In this document: positions 57,965-64,000 of the stretch, one piece after another | Layout of the letters: the number at the start of each line of letters is the position of its first letter | Numbering within the stretch: the first letter of the stretch is position 1 | NCBI RefSeq assembly: GCF_021028995.1 | Contig: NZ_JAJJZG010000003.1 | Location: forward strand, 124,001-188,000 | DNA length: 64,000 nt | DNA from: Halobacterium sp. KA-4 | GTDB taxonomy: Archaea; Halobacteriota; Halobacteria; Halobacteriales; Halobacteriaceae | Direction: 5' to 3' | Notes under the pieces: model-generated | The model's database searches: none | Told to the model about the DNA's origin: nothing | What the model saw: the letters and a program-made list of their open reading frames with translations, nothing else | Position numbers and translations under genes: made by a program

Positions 57965-60058
57965 TTATCTGTCGTAGACGAGTTTTGCGCGGCAGTCGCT
58001 GCAGTATTCGAAGACGTCGCCGTCGGCGTCGGGTGCGATGCCCGCGACGACGTCTCCGACTTCGTCGCTAATCTTCTGGGCGGAGGCCTCGCTGGTGAAC
58101 GGCTTGCCGCAGCGACGGCACTCCCGCATCTCGCCGTCCGCGACGGTCGTCCACGCGTCCCCGTCGTTGTTCTCGGGGAGCAGGCCGAGTTCGAGGCCGC
58201 CGTCCACGCGGATGGCGTCCTCCATGCAGCCTTCCTCGCAGAGTCCGCAGTTCACGCAGCGCTCGTGGTCGAACTCCAGGCCGGCGTCCTCGCGGCGGAG
58301 CGCGTCCGTCGGGCAGAGGTTCGAACACGTTGGCGTGAACGTGCAGTCCTCGTTGACTTCGACCCGGCCGAACGACTCCAGGCCGCGGATGACGTCCCGG
58401 GGGTCGGTATGCGGGACGATGGCGCGAACGCTCTCGAGCCCCCACTCGTGGGTGTTGAACTCGGGGTTCGCGGTGGTTGCGTCGGCGATGCCGGTGGCCT
58501 CGTGGCCGGTCGGCACCGGCGACGGGTCGAGGCCGAGTTCGACGAACCGGCTGATGTCCTCGACGAACGCCTCCGGCTCGCCGGGTTCGGGCGCGAAGAA
58601 CGCGGTGCGCTTGCCGATCCCGAGGTCCTCGGTCGCCTGGTTCATGCGCGTCACGAGTTCGGCCTTCGGGTCCGGGCCGGAGTGCAGGCAGTCGCCACCA
58701 CAGCCGACGATGGCGACGCCGTCTGCACCCGCTGCGAGCGCGTGCAGGACGTGGGCCTCGCCGACGGTGTCCGCGCACGGTACTTCGACGGGGAGCAGCG
58801 GCGGGTACTCGATGCCGTCCTGCTTGCGGGCGCGGCGCCCGAAGTCGTCGAGCGCACGGGCGGCGCGCTCGTCGCAGACGAACGCTACGACGCCGGTCTC
58901 GATGCCCTCGTCCGAGGAGAGCAGGCCGGAGTCGTCGGTCTCGACGAGCATCGACTCGACCTCGCGGGCGATGCGCTCGTTCGAGGGCTCGCGGGCGCGT
59001 ACTGCGCCAGTCGGGCACGCACTCGTACACGCGCCACAGCCCTCACACGCCACTTCGTCGAACTCCACGCTGTCGATTGTGGGGCGGGAGACGGCACCGT
59101 GCGGGCAGGCGTCCGAACAGACCGTACAGCCCTGCTGGCTGGACCCACCCGCGGCGCAGACGTCCATCTCGACGTCAAGGAACTGCGGTTTCTCGATGCC
59201 GCCGACGAGGTCCTGGACGGCCGCGACCGTCGCAGCGTCGACGGAGCCGGTGTAGAAGCCCATGCGGCCGCCGCGGGTCGCCCGAGACGCGTCCGGGTAG
59301 ATGACCTGGTCGGCCTCGACGGTGCGCTCCTCGGGGTGGATGGCGTCCGTGGGACAGCAGTCCACCCAGTCGCCGTTCGGCGCGCCCGGAAGCACGTCGA
59401 CGGGCTTGCTCGTGACGTACTCGTCGGGCCCCTGCTCGACGCACTCCATGCAGTCGATGCAATCCTCGGTGACGCCGGCCTGCACCTGCAGCTCGAACTC
59501 GCCGTAGACGCCGTCGACGTCCGTGACGCGGCCGCGAGCGAGCGTGACGTCGCGGAGGTCGTAGTCGGCGTCCGAGAAGTCCTTGCCGTCCGCGAGTAGC
59601 GTGACGTCCGCCGAGTCCGAGAGCGCCTCGGCGGCCTCGGGGTCGCCGACGACCACGACGTCGTCGCCGGCCTCCCGGGAGACCGACCGCGGCGGTGCCT
59701 CCTCGCGGATGCCGGCGTACGCGGCGTTGACTTTCCGCGCGACGAGGTCGGTCGCGTCAGTCTCGTTGTGGACCCACGCGCCGCGCTCGCGGTGGTTAAC
59801 GAACGAGATTGCCTCTGGATGGAGCCCGGCGTCGTCGAGCACCGTCCGGTATCGTTGCTTGCAACTGTCGCTTTCGGCCGTGACTATCAGGTGGTCGAGG
59901 TCGTACTCCTCTACGACGTGTCGGACTTTCGGGAGCCCCTCCGTACAGAGGTGCGACCCGCTCGCGACGACGTCGACGTCCCGAACGCCCTCCCGGACGC
60001 CTTCGAGGTCGAGGTCGACCGTACCACCGCAGCCACAGACGAACGCCCCGACGTTCAT
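57965..60058 (-). CDS. HdrA-MvhD iron-sulfur fusion lacking a functional flavin domain
   Basis: A 697-aa protein. Residues 1-115 match the HdrA N-terminal domain (GAFVCGCGGTVDL, HLCTEGLP, VNHRERGAWVHN). The flavin part shrinks to about 50 residues (VVVVGDPEAAEALSDSADV) without GxGxxG. Cluster motifs follow: C200/C203/C206, C301/C311/C314/C318 and C338/C341/C344/C348. Residues 389-505 are an MvhD/FlpD domain (VPCADTVGEAHVL, VGCGGDCLHSG). Two more ferredoxin sets (C572-C582, C601-C611) and a zinc ribbon (C647, C650, C686, C689) end it. A cytosolic electron conduit, probably for formate dehydrogenase (inference); flavin-based bifurcation is unlikely. Confidence 0.82.
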   Translation of the reverse strand: MNVGAFVCGCGGTVDLDLEGVREGVRDVDVVASGSHLCTEGLPKVRHVVEEYDLDHLIVTAESDSCKQRYRTVLDDAGLHPEAISFVNHRERGAWVHNETDATDLVARKVNAAYAGIREEAPPRSVSREAGDDVVVVGDPEAAEALSDSADVTLLADGKDFSDADYDLRDVTLARGRVTDVDGVYGEFELQVQAGVTEDCIDCMECVEQGPDEYVTSKPVDVLPGAPNGDWVDCCPTDAIHPEERTVEADQVIYPDASRATRGGRMGFYTGSVDAATVAAVQDLVGGIEKPQFLDVEMDVCAAGGSSQQGCTVCSDACPHGAVSRPTIDSVEFDEVACEGCGACTSACPTGAVRAREPSNERIAREVESMLVETDDSGLLSSDEGIETGVVAFVCDERAARALDDFGRRARKQDGIEYPPLLPVEVPCADTVGEAHVLHALAAGADGVAIVGCGGDCLHSGPDPKAELVTRMNQATEDLGIGKRTAFFAPEPGEPEAFVEDISRFVELGLDPSPVPTGHEATGIADATTANPEFNTHEWGLESVRAIVPHTDPRDVIRGLESFGRVEVNEDCTFTPTCSNLCPTDALRREDAGLEFDHERCVNCGLCEEGCMEDAIRVDGGLELGLLPENNDGDAWTTVADGEMRECRRCGKPFTSEASAQKISDEVGDVVAGIAPDADGDVFEYCSDCRAKLVYDR

Positions 60059-60191
60059 TCACTCTCCGTTACGTGCGACCACCGAAAGAGGTTGCGGCTG
60101 ACTGCCGCGAAGAACCGGCAGGCCCCACTTCCTTCCGGGAATTCGGAGGACAGAATAGCGACCTAAGGCAGGAACACTAAAGTGGCTGGTC

Positions 60192-60200
60192 CACCATTAA
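60192..60200 (+). promoter_or_regulatory. TATA-like box upstream of formate dehydrogenase
   Basis: CCATTAATC at 60192-60200 lies about 30-35 bases before the ATG at 60230, giving a short leader. The 171-bp gap between the divergent HdrA-like and formate dehydrogenase genes holds no other clear element. Confidence 0.5.
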
Positions 60201-60229
60201 TCGTGTTACACGGTGACAGGCTCTAAACC

Positions 60230-63200
60230 ATGAGTACACAACCGGTCTCTCTGGACCTCGACCGTCGCTCGTTCATGAAGGCGAGCGCCCTCGCGGGCGG
60301 CATCGCCCTCGGCGGCGGGATAACTGGCCAGACGCTCGCTCAGGACGGCGAAAGCGGTGGCGCCGACATCTCCGGCGACGATTCGACGCTCACCAAGACC
60401 ATCTGTAACTTCTGCGCGGTTGGCTGTGGGTTCCGCGGAGAACGTGAAGGTGACGCTTTCGTCGGACAGGAGCCCTGGGAGGAGAACCCGATTAACAACG
60501 GGTCACTCTGCTCGAAGGGGGCTGCCATCTACGGCAGCGAACACTCCGAGCGACGTCTGAAACATCCGATGCGGAAAGAAGACGGCGAGTGGAAGAAAAT
60601 TACGTGGGACGAAGCGTACTCCCACATCACCGAGGAACTCGAGCGCATCTGGGACGAGTACGGCCGCGACAGCCTGATGTTCCTCGGGAGCGCCCACCAC
60701 TGCAACGAGGAGGCGTACGCGTCGCGCAAGCTCGCCTCCTTTATGGGCACGAACAACATCGATCATCAAGCCCGTATCTGCCACTCCACGACCGTCACCG
60801 GTCTCGCGAACACGTGGGGGTACGGTGCGATGACGAACACGGTCAACGACTACCGGAACTTCGACCTCAACATTATCATCGGGCAGAACCCCGCGGAAGC
60901 CCACCCCATCGCGATGCAGCACATCCTCGAGGGGCAGGCCCGCGGCGGCACGGTCGTCTCCGTCGACCCCCGGTACACGAAGACGTCCGCTCACGCGGAC
61001 GACTTCTACCGGCTGCGTCCGGGGACGGACGTCGCGCTGATGATGGGGCTCATGCGGTACCTCCGCGAGCAGGGCGAGCTCGACGACGAGATGCTCGACG
61101 AGCGCGTGCAGGGGTGGCCCGACGTCGACGGCGACCTCGACGACTACGACCCCGAGACCGTCGAGGAGATCACCTGGATTAGCGCGGACCGCCTCCGGGA
61201 GCTCGGCGACCTCATCATCGAGAACAAGCCCAACGTCCAGATCGAGTGGGCGATGGGCGGTACCCAGCACAACAACGGCACGCAGAACATCCGTTCGTAC
61301 GCGCTGACGAGCCTCGCCTCCGGGAGCGCCGCTCACTCGGGCGGCGGCCTGCAGGTGATGCGTGGCCACGCGAACGTGCAGGGTGCGACGGACCTCGGCG
61401 TCGCCAGCCACATTCTCCCCGGCTACTACGGCGTCTCCAGCCGTGGCTCCTGGGAGTACTGGGCGGACGTCTGGAACAAGACGCCGACCACGTCCGGCGA
61501 CGTCAGCTACGACGACCTCTACCAGAAGTTCGAGACGATGCCGCCGGAGCTGTACGAGCAGCAGGGCGGCGACCCGGGCGCCTCCGCAGAGGACCGCTCG
61601 CTGATGTTCCAGAACGGGCTGACGGTCGCCCGCTGGTTCGAGGCGGCGCTCCCGCAGGAGGACCGGCTACTGGAGTCGTCCATCTACCAGGAGAACCCCG
61701 TGAAGGCGGCGTTCTTCTGGGGGCACTCCTCGAACTCCATCTCGGAGATGCCACGGATGCGCCAGGCGATGGAGGAACTGGACATGCTGGTCGTCGTCGA
61801 CCTGTTCCCGTCGCTGGCATCCGTGCTGCCGGACCGCGACGACGGCGTCATCCTGCTGCCGGCGGCCAGCCAGTACGAGCACTGGCGCTCGGTCACGAAC
61901 TCCCACCGCGCGGTGCAGTGGAGCGAGCCCGTGCGGCCGCCGAGCCACGAGGCGAAGCCGGACATGCAGATTATGCAGGAGCTGGCCGACCGCCTCGGCT
62001 TCGGCGAGCACTTCGACTGGGGTTCGGGCCCCGAGATGTTCAACGGGAAGTCCACCTACGAGGAGGCGCTGCGCGAAATCAACCTCGGCGTGCGGACCAT
62101 CGGGTACCAGCAGAGCCCCGAGCGGCTCCAGCAACACCGGGAGTACGACTACGCCTTCTCCGAGGAGGACACGAAGGCCCACGACACGGGGACGCCGGTC
62201 AGCGGCGAGTACTGGAGTCTCCCGTGGCCGTGCTGGGGTGACGGCCACCCGGGCACGCCGATTCTGTGGACCGACGAAGTCGACCCCCGCGAGGGCGGCC
62301 AGGACTTCCGTTCCCGCTGGGGGACGGAGGCGCCGTCGCCCGAGGAATGGGCGTCGATGGACACGGACAAGGAGTACCCGCTCCAAGCAACTTACGACCA
62401 GGGCGGCGACGAAGCCCTGAACATGCTCCGGGCGTCGTTCTCCCCGGACTGGTACGACGGCGAAATCGAGGGCGTCCCCGAGTACCCGGGCTTCGCCACG
62501 GCGCTGCCGGAGGACATCACCGACACCTCGGCGCCGTCGCTCCCGTTCGAGTACGCGCTCAGCGAGGACCACTCGGCGTACGACGCCGCGGTGGCGCTCA
62601 ACGAGCGCGACGAGTTCGACTTCGACCTGGACTTCTGGGAGCAGTTCGACAACGCCCAGCCGGACCCGCCGACGGGGCGCGGTCGGGCTCGTGCGGTCGC
62701 GTGGGAGTTCCTCGACACGACGCCGGTCCACCGGGAGCCCATCGAGAGCCCCGAGCCGGAGCTGACCGAGGAGTGGCCGGCGAACGGCCAGCAGCACAAC
62801 GTCTACCGGCTGGACCAGAACAACGCGGAGGTCCAGACGCAGGCGATGGACCGCATCGCGAACGCCGAACCCGCCATCGACACCATCCTGACGTCCGGCC
62901 GCCAGGTCGAACACCAGGGTGGCGGCTCGGAGACCCGGTCGAACATCTTCACGGCCGACCTGCAGCCGCACATGTACGCCGAGATTCACCCGGACATGGC
63001 CGAGGACCTCGGCGTGGACGGCGGCGACTTGGTGACCGTGGAGACGACGAACCGTGGGTCCGTGCTCGTGAAGGCGCGCGTGACCAACCGGCCGAACGCG
63101 GAAGAGACGTTCCTCCCGTACCACTGGGGCGGCATCTTCCAGGGGGAGAACCTCCTGGACGAGTACCCGGACGGGATGGCCCCGTTCGCCATCGGCGACA

Positions 63201-63412
63201 GCGTGAACTCCATCACGTCGCCGGGGTACGACGTCGAAACCCAGATGCAGGAGACGAAGGCCGCGATGGTTCGCATCCGGAAAGCGACCCAGTCCGTGGT
63301 CGACGAACTCAACATGGACGTCGACCTGTCGACGTTCTCGTTCCCCCAGGACGAGAACGGTATCGGCCGACAGAAAGACTTCGACGTCCGGGAGAACAAA
63401 CCCGTCCAGTAA
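60230..63412 (+). CDS. fdhA: Tat-exported formate dehydrogenase alpha subunit (FdnG type, Cys form)
   Basis: A 1060-aa molybdopterin enzyme. The Tat signal is LDRRSFMKASALAGG (Arg12-Arg13), cut near LAQD. Cluster ligands are C59, C62, C66 and C94 (ICNFCAVGCGFR, GSLCSKGAA). The active site is C184-H185 in ARICHSTTV; the codon is TGC, so Cys replaces the selenocysteine of bacterial FdnG. The substrate Arg lies in MRGHANVQGATDLG, as in RGHSNIQGLTDLG of FdnG. It oxidises formate outside the membrane, passing electrons through the beta subunit. Related perchlorate/nitrate-type enzymes were considered but lack the Cys-His pair. Confidence 0.88.
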   Translation: MSTQPVSLDLDRRSFMKASALAGGIALGGGITGQTLAQDGESGGADISGDDSTLTKTICNFCAVGCGFRGEREGDAFVGQEPWEENPINNGSLCSKGAAIYGSEHSERRLKHPMRKEDGEWKKITWDEAYSHITEELERIWDEYGRDSLMFLGSAHHCNEEAYASRKLASFMGTNNIDHQARICHSTTVTGLANTWGYGAMTNTVNDYRNFDLNIIIGQNPAEAHPIAMQHILEGQARGGTVVSVDPRYTKTSAHADDFYRLRPGTDVALMMGLMRYLREQGELDDEMLDERVQGWPDVDGDLDDYDPETVEEITWISADRLRELGDLIIENKPNVQIEWAMGGTQHNNGTQNIRSYALTSLASGSAAHSGGGLQVMRGHANVQGATDLGVASHILPGYYGVSSRGSWEYWADVWNKTPTTSGDVSYDDLYQKFETMPPELYEQQGGDPGASAEDRSLMFQNGLTVARWFEAALPQEDRLLESSIYQENPVKAAFFWGHSSNSISEMPRMRQAMEELDMLVVVDLFPSLASVLPDRDDGVILLPAASQYEHWRSVTNSHRAVQWSEPVRPPSHEAKPDMQIMQELADRLGFGEHFDWGSGPEMFNGKSTYEEALREINLGVRTIGYQQSPERLQQHREYDYAFSEEDTKAHDTGTPVSGEYWSLPWPCWGDGHPGTPILWTDEVDPREGGQDFRSRWGTEAPSPEEWASMDTDKEYPLQATYDQGGDEALNMLRASFSPDWYDGEIEGVPEYPGFATALPEDITDTSAPSLPFEYALSEDHSAYDAAVALNERDEFDFDLDFWEQFDNAQPDPPTGRGRARAVAWEFLDTTPVHREPIESPEPELTEEWPANGQQHNVYRLDQNNAEVQTQAMDRIANAEPAIDTILTSGRQVEHQGGGSETRSNIFTADLQPHMYAEIHPDMAEDLGVDGGDLVTVETTNRGSVLVKARVTNRPNAEETFLPYHWGGIFQGENLLDEYPDGMAPFAIGDSVNSITSPGYDVETQMQETKAAMVRIRKATQSVVDELNMDVDLSTFSFPQDENGIGRQKDFDVRENKPVQ

Positions 63413-63415
63413 CCA

Positions 63416-64000
63416 ATGTCATCGAACCAACAATCACAACGTGAGGTCTTGAGCCAAGGGGTCATCAGCACCGGCGAAGGTGCCCGCATCTTCCCCGACG
63501 TCGAGGCCTGTATCGACTGCGGTGGCTGTGTCGTCGCGTGCAAGCGCACGTGGGACATCGGCCCGGAGGAACAGCGAATCAGCATCTCCACGATGTTCGA
63601 GGGCGAGCAAGCCGACGAAGGCTACAACGCCAACAGCTCGCAGGCCCTCGACGACGGCGCGTTCCCCGGCGAGACCGCCATCCCGATGCAGTGTTACCAC
63701 TGCGAGAACGCGCCCTGCGTCTCGGTCTGTCCGACCGACGCACTCCAGAAGAACGACGACGACTTCGTACAGGTCAGCGAGGACCTCTGCGTCGGCTGCC
63801 AGTACTGCCTCTCGGCGTGCCCGTTCGGCGCCCCGCAGTTCCCCGACGAGGACGACGGCGGGAACGCGGTCGTCGGCACCGGCGGCATCATGGACAAGTG
63901 TACGATGTGCGAGGAGCGCCAGAACGTCGGGAAGGGCCCGGCGTGCGCCGAAGAGTGTGCGACCGACGCCATCCTCGTCGGTCAGCCCGGCCAAATCGCC
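63416..64000 (+). CDS. Formate dehydrogenase beta (iron-sulfur) subunit, cut by window edge
   Basis: The frame starts four bases after fdhA and stays open to the window end (195 codons). It begins MSSNQQSQREVLSQG and has several ferredoxin motifs: ACIDCGGCVVACKRT, then QCYHCENAPCVSVCPTDAL, then LCVGCQYCLSACPFGAPQ, then KCTMCEERQ with CAEECATDA. That makes four 4Fe-4S sites, as in FdnH. It has no signal peptide and would travel with the alpha subunit. A membrane gamma subunit would be expected beyond the window. Confidence 0.88.
   Translation, partial: MSSNQQSQREVLSQGVISTGEGARIFPDVEACIDCGGCVVACKRTWDIGPEEQRISISTMFEGEQADEGYNANSSQALDDGAFPGETAIPMQCYHCENAPCVSVCPTDALQKNDDDFVQVSEDLCVGCQYCLSACPFGAPQFPDEDDGGNAVVGTGGIMDKCTMCEERQNVGKGPACAEECATDAILVGQPGQIA

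Noticed and set aside
57896-59599. 567-codon plus-strand frame
   Set aside because: Shadow of the HdrA-like gene, whose iron-sulfur motifs are unmistakable on the minus strand.
60776-60790. Selenocysteine at the formate dehydrogenase active site
   Set aside because: The codon is TGC (Cys), not TGA, and no SECIS-like recoding is needed.
1-64000. CRISPR array or large repeat family
   Set aside because: No regularly spaced repeats were seen on reading the window; only hairpins and short direct repeats.

Overview
The window is about 68% GC, its proteins are acidic (rich in Asp and Glu), and it carries HalX response regulators, bacterio-opsin-activator type HTH proteins, a PGF-CTERM surface protein, TFB and mostly leaderless starts behind TATA-like boxes. 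It is a haloarchaeal chromosome (class Halobacteria, possibly Halobacteriaceae; the genus cannot be fixed from the sequence alone). No rRNA, CRISPR array or intact transposase is visible. One tRNA gene, tRNA-Thr(UGU), lies at 24377-24449.

Layout. 1-9.8 kb: partial photolyase-like gene, UDG-like protein, MBL hydrolase, thioredoxin-fold protein, MscS channel, O-methyltransferase, PGF-CTERM protein, tautomerase, Bcp peroxiredoxin, AzlCD amino-acid exporter and a geranylgeranyl-reductase-family flavoprotein. 9.8-16.9 kb: HalX regulator, HTH-10 activator, glutamate dehydrogenase, a membrane-anchored winged-helix protein, a 42-aa zinc finger, an SAH/5'-deoxyadenosine-type deaminase and membrane proteins. 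16.9-18.6 kb: a gene-poor stretch of strongly folded sequence that looks like relics of IS200/IS605 (TnpB/omega-RNA) right ends on both sides of one HTH-10 regulator. 18.6-34.4 kb: a frameshifted lipoprotein, thiC with a repeat operator, PfkB kinase, phosphoglycolate phosphatase, tRNA-Thr, MATE exporter, Xaa-Pro peptidase, cold-shock protein, ArsR-like regulator, secreted Ig-like protein, ketopantoate reductase and a DMT exporter. 34.5-42.3 kb: PEP carboxylase, an ABC-2 exporter, RtcA and TFB. 42.6-51.3 kb: two HalX regulators around a decayed histidine kinase, amidohydrolase and cyclase genes, a DICT protein, a frameshifted universal stress protein, and small regulators.

51.3-64 kb is a molybdenum/tungsten redox region: a YqeC-like protein, a PAS histidine kinase, MobA, an aldehyde:ferredoxin-oxidoreductase (AOR) family protein with three of the four usual cluster cysteines missing, its overlapping partner gene, several small genes, a TorD-like chaperone, a 697-aa HdrA-MvhD iron-sulfur fusion without a working flavin domain, and the start of a Tat-exported formate dehydrogenase operon of FdnGH type with Cys in place of selenocysteine. 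MobA would supply the nucleotide cofactor, TorD would guard the exported apoenzyme, and the cytosolic iron-sulfur fusion could exchange electrons with a soluble partner.

Three genes in the window are broken: the lipoprotein (frameshift), the histidine kinase (two frameshifts plus an internal loss) and the universal stress protein (4-bp tandem duplication). Whether these are real mutations or assembly errors needs reads. The best candidates for something undescribed are the structured tnpB-less RNA-like locus at 17.1-17.4 kb and the Hdr/AOR/formate dehydrogenase region.
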